From positions 1-64,000 of the forward strand of contig CAWGFM010000004.1 of the NCBI GenBank assembly GCA_963821935.1: a stretch of DNA of 64,000 bases, read 5' to 3'. Under the pieces are notes generated by a model. The model searched no databases. It was not told the origin of the DNA and saw only the letters and a program-made list of their open reading frames with translations. Shown here piece after piece: positions 54,842 to 63,908 of this stretch. Position numbers and translations under genes: made by a program. The stretch comes from JAOUEA01 sp963821935. GTDB taxonomy: Bacteria > Actinomycetota > UBA4738 > HRBIN12. Every line of letters begins with the position of its first letter. Position 1 is the first letter of the stretch.

Positions 54842-55893
54842 GTCACGCCCTCGAACTGGGCCAGGAACCGGATGTCGTTGTCGATCAGCATGCGGATGTC
54901 AGGGATCGCGTATCGCAACAACGCGATCCGCTCGATCCCGATGCCGAAGGCGAACCCGGTGTAACGCTCGCTGTCGTACCCGCAGTTCTCCAACACCTTC
55001 GGGTGCACCATGCCCGAACCCAACAGCTCGATCCAGCCGTTGCCGCACACGTTGCACCCCACGCCCTCGCACTTGAAGCACGAGACGCCGACCTCGGCGC
55101 CCGGTTCCACGAATGGGAAGTACGCCGGGCCCAGCCGCACCCGCCGGGTCTGGCCGAAGAGCGCCTTCGCCATCGCCTCGAGCATGCCCTTCAGGTGAGC
55201 GAACGTGATCCCCTCGTCCACCACTAACCCCTCCACCTGATGGAAGACGGGAAGGTGGGTCGGATCCGGCGTTTCCCGCCGGTAGACCCGGCCCGGTGCG
55301 ATGACGTAGACCGGCGGCGGCTGGGACTCCATCGTGCGGATCTGCACCGAGGACGTCTCGGTGCGAAGGACCAGATCGGGCCGGCCCACGATCGCGGGGT
55401 AGATCGTGTCCTTCACCGTGCGAGCGGGGTGGTCGGGCGGGATGTTGAGGGCCTCGAAGTTGTGCCATTCGTCCTCGATCTCGGGGCCCTCCACCACCCG
55501 GAAGCCCAGGCTCACGAACACGTCGACCACCTGACGCTCCACGATCGTGAGCGGGTGATAGGAGCCGATGCGCGGCCGCCGACCCGGCAGGGACAGGTCG
55601 ACACGGTCGGCGTCCAGGAGCGCCGCTTCGGCGATGACCCGCAACGCCTGCCTGCGCTCCTCCAGCGCTGCCTGCAAGGCGTCCCGAACCTGGTTGGAGA
55701 GCGCGCCGACGGTCCGCTTGCCCTCATCGTCGAGGGTCCGGAGCTGGCCTTGCGCCCTGCCGAACGAGGACTTCTTGCCCATGATCTCCACCTGCGCCGC
55801 CTCGAGCTGTTCGAGGCTGCTCGCCTGGGAGAACGCGGCCAGGCCGCGTGCCCGTTCGGCTTCGAACGTGCGACTGAGCTCGTCGGCATCCAT
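54838..55893 (-). CDS. pheS: Phenylalanyl-tRNA synthetase alpha subunit
   Basis: The 351-residue product has an N-terminal coiled coil (about 1-90) and a class II core: motif 2 RTETSSVQIRTM and FHQVEGLVVDE, motif 3 GFAFGIGIERIALLRY. The Cys group CFKCEGVGCNVCGNGW is normal in this type. It activates phenylalanine. ATG 55893 (MDADELSRTFEAER) is chosen over the longer frame to 55998. It lies 13 bases after the methyltransferase-kinase gene. Confidence 0.97.
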   Translation of the reverse strand: MDADELSRTFEAERARGLAAFSQASSLEQLEAAQVEIMGKKSSFGRAQGQLRTLDDEGKRTVGALSNQVRDALQAALEERRQALRVIAEAALLDADRVDLSLPGRRPRIGSYHPLTIVERQVVDVFVSLGFRVVEGPEIEDEWHNFEALNIPPDHPARTVKDTIYPAIVGRPDLVLRTETSSVQIRTMESQPPPVYVIAPGRVYRRETPDPTHLPVFHQVEGLVVDEGITFAHLKGMLEAMAKALFGQTRRVRLGPAYFPFVEPGAEVGVSCFKCEGVGCNVCGNGWIELLGSGMVHPKVLENCGYDSERYTGFAFGIGIERIALLRYAIPDIRMLIDNDIRFLAQFEGVT

Positions 55894-55906
55894 CAGGCTG
55901 CCGAGT

Positions 55907-57331
55907 CTACAAAGCGACCGGAAGCGAGAGATGGAACGACAGGGTCCCCCGGTCCATCGCCCCCCACACGCGCCCCCCACAGAACTCCGCCACACCACGG
56001 GTCACGAACAGCCCGATCTTGCTCCCCCCGCCCTGGCCCGGACGTCGCGGGATGAACAGCGCCTCGACGTCCTCGGAAGCGAGATCCGCACCGGCGCGCG
56101 ATGCGACGACGCGCAGGTCGTCCCCTTCGCGCGTCGCTCCGATCAACACCGGACCCTCGTGCGCCCACCAGACCAACGATTCGATGAACGACAGCAGCGC
56201 GGTCTTGAGCCGCGCGGGATCCACGAACACCGTCAGCGGCCGGCCCGTCCACTCGATCGGCGGATGATCGGGATCGCGGCGTTGCGCGTCGGCGATCGAG
56301 AGCACCAGCGCCGGCACATCCACCTGCTCGGCGAAGATCTCGAGGTTGCCCGCCACGACCCGCGCCGAATCCACTAGCTGACGCACGATGGTGTCCATAC
56401 GATCGGCATCGTGCACGATCCCCTGCAGCATCACGGCACGCTGCGCCTCGCTCATGATGTCCCAACGCTTCTCGAGTGCGTATCCGAACCCCTTCATCGC
56501 GGTGAGCGGCGAGCGGATATCGTGCGCCGCTGCCGCGATGATGCTCTCGAGCGCCTCGCCCTCACGAAGGCGGCGTCGCTGCCACTCGAACAAGCAGACG
56601 GTCGCTGCGGCGGCGAGGTTCAGCGATTCCGCCCGGCCGGTGTGCGGGACGCGCACGGTCGAGTCGGCCGACGCGATCACCTCGGGCGGTAAGCCGTGCG
56701 CCTCGTTGCCGAACACGAACGCGATCGGACCGGTCAGGTCGGCCCGGTACAGGTCGTCGGTGCCGTCGGCCGTCATCGCGACGACGCGATGTCCGCGCGC
56801 ACTGACCTGCTCGATCGCTGCAGCGGTGTCGATGCCTCGAACCACCGGCACGTGGAAGACCGAGCCCGCCGACGACCGAACCGCCTTCGGGTTGTAGACA
56901 TCGACCGACGACGAGGTGAACACCACGGCGCCCGCGCCGGCGGCGGCTGCCGAGCGCACCACGGTGCCTGCGTTCCCCGGATCTCGAACCTCGTGCAGGA
57001 TGGCGAGGCACGGCCCTACTTCGATGCGATCGAGCCCCACGTCGAGGAAGGATGCGACGCCTACCAGACCCTGCGGGGTCACGGTGGAGGTGATGGCGCC
57101 GATGGCGTCCGGACCGACCAGCATCACGTCGACGCCCTGTTGACGAGCCTGAACCGCGAGCGGATCCATCTCGTCGAGCGTGAAGAGCAGGTCGAGCGCA
57201 CCCGCAGATGCCAGCGCCTCTCGAACCGCTTGGGCGCCTTCCACCAGGAAGTGGCGCTCTTGGTCGCGGAACGCCCGCTTCTTCAGCTTGGCGGCGGCCG
57301 CGACCTTCGGGTTCTTGGGTGAGGTGAGCAC
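55907..57331 (-). CDS. SpoU-type RNA 2'-O-methyltransferase fused to a histidine-kinase-like module
   Basis: The 474-residue product has a TrmH/SpoU methyltransferase in residues 1-250: N-terminal substrate-binding part (AKLKKRAFRDQERHFLVEGA) and the knotted SAM domain with DPGNAGTVVRSA, FGNEAHGL and SLNLAAAATV. Without a break it continues into a HisKA-like dimerisation helix (AAAAHDIRSPLTAMKGFGYA, His270) and a GHKL-like ATPase region ending GGGSKIGLFVTRGVAEFCGG. The N-box Asn is not visible (LLSFIESLVWWAHEG), and the G1 Asp-x-Gly is unclear (ASRAGADLAS), so kinase activity may be lost. GTG 57331. It takes the place of the rRNA methyltransferase usual between rplT and pheS in actinobacteria. 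Confidence 0.85.
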   Translation of the reverse strand: MLTSPKNPKVAAAAKLKKRAFRDQERHFLVEGAQAVREALASAGALDLLFTLDEMDPLAVQARQQGVDVMLVGPDAIGAITSTVTPQGLVGVASFLDVGLDRIEVGPCLAILHEVRDPGNAGTVVRSAAAAGAGAVVFTSSSVDVYNPKAVRSSAGSVFHVPVVRGIDTAAAIEQVSARGHRVVAMTADGTDDLYRADLTGPIAFVFGNEAHGLPPEVIASADSTVRVPHTGRAESLNLAAAATVCLFEWQRRRLREGEALESIIAAAAHDIRSPLTAMKGFGYALEKRWDIMSEAQRAVMLQGIVHDADRMDTIVRQLVDSARVVAGNLEIFAEQVDVPALVLSIADAQRRDPDHPPIEWTGRPLTVFVDPARLKTALLSFIESLVWWAHEGPVLIGATREGDDLRVVASRAGADLASEDVEALFIPRRPGQGGGSKIGLFVTRGVAEFCGGRVWGAMDRGTLSFHLSLPVAL

Positions 57332-57360
57332 GCGACCCCCAGCTCCGAGGGTCCGCGCGG

Positions 57361-57723
57361 TCAGGCTGCCGGCTGTGCGGACTTCGCCCGCTCGACCAGC
57401 GACGCGAACGCCGAGGGGTCGTTGACGGCCATGTCGGCCAGGATCTTGCGATCGACCTCGATGCCGGCGACCTTCAATCCGTTCATGAACCGGGAGTAGG
57501 ACATGCCGTGCGGGCGGACCGCCGCATTGATGCGAGCGATCCACAACCGGCGGAATTGCGCCTTGCGGTCACGCCGGTCACGGTAGGCGTACATGCCCGA
57601 GTGCATGACCTGTTCCTTGGCGGCGCGGTACCGCTTGCGGCGGGTCCCCGTGTATCCCTTGGCCTTGGCAAGCGTCTCGCGACGCTTCTTCTTGGCATGG
57701 ACCGAACCTTTGATCCTTGCCAT
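57361..57723 (-). CDS. rplT: Ribosomal protein L20
   Basis: The 120-residue product is a typical L20: basic N-terminal helix (GSVHAKKKRRETLAKAKGYT), RRKRYRAAKEQVMHSGMYAY, WIARINAAVRPHGMSYSRFM. It binds 23S rRNA early in assembly and in many bacteria represses its own operon. It lies three bases after rpmI. Confidence 0.98.
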   Translation of the reverse strand: MARIKGSVHAKKKRRETLAKAKGYTGTRRKRYRAAKEQVMHSGMYAYRDRRDRKAQFRRLWIARINAAVRPHGMSYSRFMNGLKVAGIEVDRKILADMAVNDPSAFASLVERAKSAQPAA

Positions 57724-57726
57724 GGC

Positions 57727-57921
57727 TCAGGCCTTCCCCAGGAGGCGCTTGATCTTCTTCTTCTCGGCCGTGACTTCGGACATGCCCTCGACGCGCCTGC
57801 GCTGGCCGCCGGACTTCTTGGTGAGCATGTGGTTGCCGGTGGCCTTGCGGTGCAGCACCTTCCCTTTCCGCGTCATGCGGAAGCGCTTGGTGGTGGCGCT
57901 GTGGCTCTTCATCTTCGGCAT
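57727..57921 (-). CDS. rpmI: Ribosomal protein L35
   Basis: The 64-residue product (MPKMKSHSATTKRFRMTRKG, ending AEKKKIKRLLGKA) is a normal L35. It is four bases after infC and before rplT, the common order. Confidence 0.98.
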   Translation of the reverse strand: MPKMKSHSATTKRFRMTRKGKVLHRKATGNHMLTKKSGGQRRRVEGMSEVTAEKKKIKRLLGKA

Positions 57922-57925
57922 GGAT

Positions 57926-58573
<648 letters not shown>

Positions 58574-58600
58574 CCCGCATCACCTCCTGGTAGACGAATG

Positions 58601-58635
58601 AGCACCGGGCACACGCGATGCTTGGGCCCGGTGCT
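58601..58635 (-). promoter_or_regulatory. Hairpin in the infC leader
   Basis: A 10-base perfect stem (AGCACCGGGC / GCCCGGTGCT) with a 15-base loop lies just before the infC ribosome-binding site. It could be an attenuator or a target of L20/IF3 feedback, or the terminator of an upstream transcript. No T-run follows. Confidence 0.5.
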
Positions 58636-58671
58636 TCGTTGGACTCACGTGCTTCAGGCGGGGAGTATAGC

Positions 58672-59022
58672 TCACCAATCAGGCTCCAAGGGGCGACCGT
58701 ACGCGTCCTCGAGCCGCTGGGTGTCGTCTTCGGTGGTGTAGCCGTAGGCGATCTCCAGGATCCGGCCTCGGCCCGGCGCATCGCACCGGATGCGATGGGT
58801 CTCCTCGGCCGGGATCATGAACTCCTCCCCCGCATGCGCCTGCACCACCTTGTTCCCGATCTCGATCGTGAGCCCCGGATCGAGCACCACCCACATCTCG
58901 TCGCGCATGCGATGGAAGTGGACACTCGTTTCCTGGCCGGGCTCGACGGTGATGACCCGCACCGACGACGGCTGGTTCAGCGAGTATGTCGCTACCTTGC
59001 CCCACGGCTTGTCCACGAGCAT
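58672..59022 (-). CDS. Mannose-6-phosphate-isomerase-like cupin
   Basis: The 116-residue product is one cupin barrel with the metal site VHFHRMRDEMWVVLDPG (H-x-H-x(5)-E) and the second motif EEFMIPAEETHRIRC. It begins DKPWGKVATYSLNQPSSVRV, like the C-terminal part of GDP-mannose pyrophosphorylase/PMI fusions. It may isomerise or bind a sugar phosphate. It follows ribH by 21 bases, possibly read with the riboflavin operon. Confidence 0.85.
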   Translation of the reverse strand: MLVDKPWGKVATYSLNQPSSVRVITVEPGQETSVHFHRMRDEMWVVLDPGLTIEIGNKVVQAHAGEEFMIPAEETHRIRCDAPGRGRILEIAYGYTTEDDTQRLEDAYGRPLEPDW

Positions 59023-59043
59023 GGTCCGTTCACCTCCGGTCGT

Positions 59044-59538
59044 TCATCGCCCTTGCATCCGTTCGTTCGCCGACGCCGGCAGGGACTCCATCAACTCAGC
59101 CATCTCCAAGGCCGAGCGGGCCGCCTCCCACCCCTTGTTGCCGTGCGCGCCGCCTGCTCGAGACTCGGCCTGCGCCAGGTCCTCGGTGGCCATGACCTCG
59201 AAGATCGCCGGCACCCCGGTCTCGGATGCGACGCCGGCGATGCCACGGGCCGCCTCACCCGCCACCAACTCGAAGTGCGCGGTCTCGCCCCGCACCACGG
59301 CCCCCAGGCAGATGACGGCGTGGTAACGCCCGGTCCTGGCCATGCGTCCCGCGACCAAGGGGATCTCGAAGGCACCCGGCACCCACGCCACGTCGATGGC
59401 GCCGTCCTCGACCCCGTGCGAGCGCAACCCATCGACTGCGCCTTCGACCAGCTTGCTCGTCACGCCTTCGTTGAACCTGGACGCCACCACGGCGACGCGT
59501 TTGCCCGTGCCGTCGTACCCGCCGGCGAACGTGGTCAC
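59044..59538 (-). CDS. ribH: 6,7-dimethyl-8-ribityllumazine synthase
   Basis: The 164-residue product has the family motifs: ASRFNEGVTSKLVEGA, VPGAFEIPLVAGRMA, the phosphate loop AVVRGETAHFELVAGEAARG with the catalytic His, and AHGNKGWEAARSALEM. It makes ribityllumazine, the last step before riboflavin synthase. The start overlaps the ribBA stop by four bases. Confidence 0.97.
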   Translation of the reverse strand: MTTFAGGYDGTGKRVAVVASRFNEGVTSKLVEGAVDGLRSHGVEDGAIDVAWVPGAFEIPLVAGRMARTGRYHAVICLGAVVRGETAHFELVAGEAARGIAGVASETGVPAIFEVMATEDLAQAESRAGGAHGNKGWEAARSALEMAELMESLPASANERMQGR

Positions 59539-60857
59539 GCGTCAACCCGGCCCACGACGGTGTCGACCGACTTCTGCTCGACGGCCGGCTCCGGGACCAT
59601 CTCCAGGTCGGATCCGGGCATGTCGAGCAGGTGCCCCATCTTCTCTCGCTTGGTGCGAAGGTATCCGATGTTCTCAGGGGTGGGCTCGACCTGCAGCGGG
59701 ATGCGCTCCTCGATTGCCAATCCGTACCCCTCCAGCCCCGCCCGCTTGTCCGGGTTGTTCGTGAGCAGCCGCATCGTCGTGACACCGAGATCCACCAGGA
59801 TCTGTGCACCGATGCCGTAGTCGCGCTGATCGGCGGGGAACCCCAGTTCCAGGTTCGCCTCCACCGTGTCCCGGCCCTGGTCCTGGAGCTCGTAGGCGCG
59901 GAGCTTGTGCGTCAGCCCGATCGCACGGCCCTCATGGCCCCTCACGTACAGGATCACTCCGCGGCCCTGCTCACCGATATGCCCCATGGCCGACTGCAGC
60001 TGCTGGCCGCAGTCGCATCGAAGCGACCCGAACACATCGCCCGTGAGGCACTCGGAGTGCACGCGGGTCAGCACACCCACCCCGTCACCGATCTCGCCGA
60101 GAACCAGCGCGATGTGGGTTCGCCCGTCGACCAAGCTCTCGTACGCATAGGAGCGCCACTCGCCCGAAGGGGTCGGGATCGTCGCTTCGGCGACCTTGGA
60201 CACGAGCATCTCGCGCTTCCGGCGATACTCGATCATGTCGGCGATCGAGATGATCTTGAGGCCGTGCGTCCGTGCGAAACGCATCAGGTCGGGCAGGCGC
60301 GCCATGGTCCCGTCATCGTTCACGGTCTCGCACAGCACACCGGCCGGATACAGGCCGGCCAGACGGGCGAGGTCCACCGACGCCTCGGTGTGGCCGGCCC
60401 GCTTGAGAACCCCGCCCTCGCGGTAGCGCAACGGGAAGATGTGCCCGGGCCGCGATAGATCCCCCGGCGTCGTATCGGGATCGACGATCGCGCGGATCGT
60501 GGCCGCGCGATCGGCCGCGGAGATCCCGGTGCTGATGTTCCGCCGTGCGTCGATCGAAACGGTGAACGCCGTGCCGCGAAGATCCGTGTTCGCAGCGACC
60601 ATCAATGGGATCTCCAGCTCGTCCAGGCGCTCCCCCAGCACCGGCATGCAGATCACCCCGCTCGAGTACCGGACGATGAACGCGATCGACTCAGGCGTGA
60701 CCTTCTCCGCCGCAATGATCAGGTCGCCTTCGTTCTCCCGATCGGCGTCGTCGACCACGATCACGATGCGTCCCGCCCGGATCTCCTCCACCGCCTCCTC
60801 GACGGTGGCGAACCCCGGGCCGTCCGTATCGTCGATCTGCCTCACGCGTTCGCTCAT
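59535..60857 (-). CDS. ribBA: Bifunctional DHBP synthase / GTP cyclohydrolase II
   Basis: The 440-residue product has the DHBP synthase domain first (about 10-220; VDDADRENEGDLIIAAEK, YSSGVICMP, GHTEASVDLARLAGL) and the GTP cyclohydrolase II domain second (about 230-410; HSECLTGDVFGSLRCDCGQQ with the zinc Cys residues, then RGHEGRAIGL). It starts both branches of riboflavin synthesis. It overlaps ribE by four bases. Confidence 0.97.
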   Translation of the reverse strand: MSERVRQIDDTDGPGFATVEEAVEEIRAGRIVIVVDDADRENEGDLIIAAEKVTPESIAFIVRYSSGVICMPVLGERLDELEIPLMVAANTDLRGTAFTVSIDARRNISTGISAADRAATIRAIVDPDTTPGDLSRPGHIFPLRYREGGVLKRAGHTEASVDLARLAGLYPAGVLCETVNDDGTMARLPDLMRFARTHGLKIISIADMIEYRRKREMLVSKVAEATIPTPSGEWRSYAYESLVDGRTHIALVLGEIGDGVGVLTRVHSECLTGDVFGSLRCDCGQQLQSAMGHIGEQGRGVILYVRGHEGRAIGLTHKLRAYELQDQGRDTVEANLELGFPADQRDYGIGAQILVDLGVTTMRLLTNNPDKRAGLEGYGLAIEERIPLQVEPTPENIGYLRTKREKMGHLLDMPGSDLEMVPEPAVEQKSVDTVVGRVDA

Positions 60858-61453
60858 CCGGATCGTCCTTCCCTCGAGGTTGCGAGCTGTCGCTCCACGT
60901 ACTTCGCGATCATGTCGACTTCCAGGTTCACGGGGTGGCCCGGGGCGGCAACACCCAGGGTGGTGACCGCCAGGGTGTGTGGGATCAGTGCGACGGTGAC
61001 GCCATCGCCGTGCACCTCTGCCACGGTGAGGCTGACCCCGTCGACGGTGATCGAACCCTTCTCGACGACGTACCGCACCAGGTCGGCGGGCATCTGGACC
61101 CGGACGCTCGCTCCCCCTGCGTCGTCCCGCTGTACGTCGGTGATGGTCCCTACCCCATCCACATGTCCTTGCACGATGTGGCCACCCAGCCGGGACGCGA
61201 GCGTTACGGGTCGCTCGAGGTTCACCGGATGACCCACGTCGAGCGAGGTGAGGCTGGTCCGCTCACTGGTTTCGGTGGAGAGGTCGAACGCCACCGAGTC
61301 GCCGTCGTTGGCGACGACCGTGAGGCAGACGCCGTTGACCGCCACGGACGCACCGATGTCGCTGTCGGTCGGCACGACCGAGCACTCCACTACGATCCGA
61401 TGATCGTGCAGCGACCGGACCGAGCCGCGTTCTTCAACGATCCCGGTGAACAT
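60854..61453 (-). CDS. ribE: Riboflavin synthase (alpha chain type)
   Basis: The 199-residue product has two lumazine-binding repeats: MFTGIVEERGSVRSL, VNGVCLTVV, GHIVQGHVDGVGTI and, in repeat 2, VDGVSLTVAEV. It turns two ribityllumazines into riboflavin. ATG 61453 gives the invariant MFTGIVEE beginning and lies within the end of ribD (20-base overlap), a sign of coupling. Confidence 0.97.
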   Translation of the reverse strand: MFTGIVEERGSVRSLHDHRIVVECSVVPTDSDIGASVAVNGVCLTVVANDGDSVAFDLSTETSERTSLTSLDVGHPVNLERPVTLASRLGGHIVQGHVDGVGTITDVQRDDAGGASVRVQMPADLVRYVVEKGSITVDGVSLTVAEVHGDGVTVALIPHTLAVTTLGVAAPGHPVNLEVDMIAKYVERQLATSREGRSG

Positions 61454-62552
61454 GAGCCTCCAATCGAAGATCGCTGCCGACGGCTTCGAACGAGTCGAAC
61501 GACAGCTCGAGTGCATCGGTGATGGAGGCGACGCCCGCACCGGCGAGCACGCCGGGCGCAGTGGCGCCGCCGAAGAGCTTGGGCGCGACGTAGACGATCA
61601 CGTCATCGACCAGCCCGTCTCGAACGAAGCTCCACGCCAGGGTCGGACCGCCTTCGACGAGCACGCCTTGCACATCGCGCTTGCCCAGCACCTCGAGCAG
61701 CGACGGCAGGGACACGGACCCTTCGGTGTCACGCTCCAGCACGAGGACGTCGGCGCCGGCATCGGTCCACTGCCGCATCCGATCCTCGGGTGCGGCATCG
61801 GTCGTGGCCACCATGGTCGGTGCCGAGGCGTCGAACACGGTGGCCGATGCGGCCACCCGGCCCGCGGTATCGACCACGATCCGAACGGGCGGCCGCGCGT
61901 GGGCGAACCGGCCGTCGCGCACCGTGAGGGCGGGATCGTCATCGATCACGGTGCCCGCTCCCACGATGACCGCGTCGGCCCACGCCCGCAGACGCTGGAC
62001 GTCGGCGCGGGCGCGTGGGCCCGTCACCCATCGGGACGATCCATCCGACGCGGCCGTCTTGCCGTCCAGGCTGGACGCCATCTTCAGCGTCACGGTGGGC
62101 AACCCGGTCCTCACGTGACGCTCGAATGCACGGTTCAGCCGGCGCGACTCACCGCGCAGGATGCCCGACTCGACGTCGATGCCGGCGGCACGGAGTTCGC
62201 CGAGCCCCGGTGCGTCGTCCCCCAGGTTGGGATCCGTGGCCGCGACCACGACCCGCGCGACACCGGCAGCGATCAACGCACTGGTGCAGGGCGGGGTGGC
62301 CCCCTGCCGGTTGCACGGTTCGAGCGTGCACACGACGGTGGCACCCCGCGCACGATCGCCGGCTTCGTCCAGGGCCATCGCCTCGGCGTGCGCGGTACCA
62401 GGACCCTCGTGCCATCCTTCGCCCAGGATCGCGCCGGTGGCATCATCCACGACGAGCGCGCCGACCATGGGGTTGTGTGATGCTCTGCCCCAGCCGTTCT
62501 CGGCCAGCTCGAGGGCGCGGCGCATCTGCGCGATCCTCGGGTCCTCCCCCAC
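61434..62552 (-). CDS. ribD: Bifunctional deaminase/reductase RibD
   Basis: The 372-residue product has a cytidine-deaminase-like domain (about 1-145; zinc site HAEAMAL and TLEPCNRQGATPPC) and a reductase domain (about 150-372; LKMASSLDGKTAASDGSSRW, EGGPTLAWSFV). It carries out steps two and three of riboflavin synthesis. The start is GTG 62552; ATG 62525 (MRRALELAENG) is also possible. It is the first gene after the FMN riboswitch. Confidence 0.95.
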   Translation of the reverse strand: MGEDPRIAQMRRALELAENGWGRASHNPMVGALVVDDATGAILGEGWHEGPGTAHAEAMALDEAGDRARGATVVCTLEPCNRQGATPPCTSALIAAGVARVVVAATDPNLGDDAPGLGELRAAGIDVESGILRGESRRLNRAFERHVRTGLPTVTLKMASSLDGKTAASDGSSRWVTGPRARADVQRLRAWADAVIVGAGTVIDDDPALTVRDGRFAHARPPVRIVVDTAGRVAASATVFDASAPTMVATTDAAPEDRMRQWTDAGADVLVLERDTEGSVSLPSLLEVLGKRDVQGVLVEGGPTLAWSFVRDGLVDDVIVYVAPKLFGGATAPGVLAGAGVASITDALELSFDSFEAVGSDLRLEAHVHRDR

Positions 62553-62671
62553 GTTCGTCGGGCCGGTATCGATGGCTCTGCCTCGCGGTCGGCCGAGGCG
62601 TGGTGGGTGGAAGCGGCAGGCGACCGACGACCCCCTACACGCGCATCACGCGCGCTGGCCGTCGTGTGCGC

Positions 62672-62800
62672 CGTTCCCTTCCATCCCGACTCTCACGGTC
62701 GGTTCCGGAATCTCACCGGATCCACCCACGACTGGCTGCCGAAGGGTCGCGGACTGTCACCGCCGGTGGGGAGTTGCACCCCGCCCCGGAAACGGTCGTT
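62672..62800 (-). promoter_or_regulatory. FMN riboswitch (RFN element)
   Basis: On the minus strand the conserved parts follow in order: GGGGCGGGGTGCAACTCCCC, ACCGGCGGTGACAGTCCGCG, GATCCGGTGAGATTCCGGAA, CCGACCGTGAGAGTCGGGAT, then GGAAGGGAAC. This is the six-helix FMN aptamer. It lies 120 bases before ribD and should shut the operon when FMN is plentiful. TATACT at 62814-62819 (minus strand) is a good -10 box just upstream. Confidence 0.95.
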
Positions 62801-62926
62801 GTGTTGTCTCACCAGTATAAGGACACACCCCAGCCATCCGCCATCCGAGAGGGACCTTACGCCCCCTGGGAACCCACCCGCGCGGGACCGGAGACGTGGG
62901 CCAGCCACCCGGGAACCGGAGCAGTT

Positions 62927-62964
62927 GGGGGCTCAAGTAGCGAGCGCCAGCGAGCGATAGCCCC
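62927..62964 (-). terminator. Hairpin after the response regulator gene
   Basis: GGGCT...TAGCGAGCG and CGAGCGATAGCCC can pair with a short loop, 13 bases beyond the minus-strand stop at 62977. It probably ends the regulator transcript before the riboswitch promoter. Confidence 0.6.
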
Positions 62965-62976
62965 AGAGAGAGAGCT

Positions 62977-63906
62977 CTAGCTACTCCTCTGGTCGATCGC
63001 GTACGACGAGCCCTGGTCGCGCTTGGCGAACTGCTTCATCTCGGTGGCGACCGAGACCGCTTCGCCGTAGTGGGCGAACGCGCGGTTGGCGCTGCTCGCG
63101 ATGCCGACACTGATCGCGACCAAGGGGATGTCCTGCATGACGCCCTTCCGATCCTCGATGCGCACGAACCCGCGATCCATATCCTCCGCGTCGTAGAAAT
63201 CCACCAGCGCCTCGTCGAACTTCTCGGTGACGCGTTGGGCGACCGCCTCCGCCGTCTCCGGGTCCACCACCACCACGAAGTCGTCGCCGCCAACATGGCC
63301 GACGAACGAGTCGGCGCCGTCCTTCTCCACCACAGCGTCCTGGATGATCCGCGCCGTGGTCTGGATCAGTCGGTCGCCTCGAACGAACCCCTTCTGGTCG
63401 TTGTAGGCCTTGAAGTTGTCCAGGTCGCAGTACAGGACCGCGAACGGGTGCGCCTCCCGGACCTGACGTTCGATCTCTTCCTGGATGCGGATGTTGCCGG
63501 GCAGGCCCGTGAGCGGCGACAGGTTGCGCATCTCCTTGGCGCGGCGCAGGGTGCCCTTCACACGCGCGAGCAGTTCGATCGGATCGAACGGCTTGATGAT
63601 GTAGTCGTCGGCGCCGGACTGCAGGCCCGTGACCTTGTCGGCGGACAACGCCTTGGCGGTGAGCATGATGATCGAGGTGTTGGCCGTCTGCGGGTTCTTC
63701 CGCAGTCGCTGCGCAACCTCGAAGCCGTCGATGCGCGGCATCATGACGTCGAGCAGCACCAGGTCTGGACGGACCTCGCCGGCACGTTCCAGCGCTTCCT
63801 CGCCGTCACCGGCGACGGATACGTCGTAGCCGGCCGAGCGCAGGTTCACCTCGACGAAGCGCGCGATGTCTGGATCGTCGTCGACCACCAGGATCGTCTC
63901 GGGCAT
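62977..63906 (-). CDS. Response regulator with GGDEF domain
   Basis: The 309-residue product has a receiver domain (1-120; VVDDDPD, phospho-Asp in LLDVMMPRIDG, Lys in YIIKPFDP) and a diguanylate-cyclase domain (about 130-305; LTGLPGNI, YCDLDNFKAYND, active site GGDDF). The signature GGDDF is a rare but tolerated form of GG(D/E)EF. The product would be cyclic di-GMP. No histidine kinase gene is next to it. It starts two bases after the stop of the gene at the edge. Confidence 0.92.
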   Translation of the reverse strand: MPETILVVDDDPDIARFVEVNLRSAGYDVSVAGDGEEALERAGEVRPDLVLLDVMMPRIDGFEVAQRLRKNPQTANTSIIMLTAKALSADKVTGLQSGADDYIIKPFDPIELLARVKGTLRRAKEMRNLSPLTGLPGNIRIQEEIERQVREAHPFAVLYCDLDNFKAYNDQKGFVRGDRLIQTTARIIQDAVVEKDGADSFVGHVGGDDFVVVVDPETAEAVAQRVTEKFDEALVDFYDAEDMDRGFVRIEDRKGVMQDIPLVAISVGIASSANRAFAHYGEAVSVATEMKQFAKRDQGSSYAIDQRSS

Positions 63907-63908
63907 GG

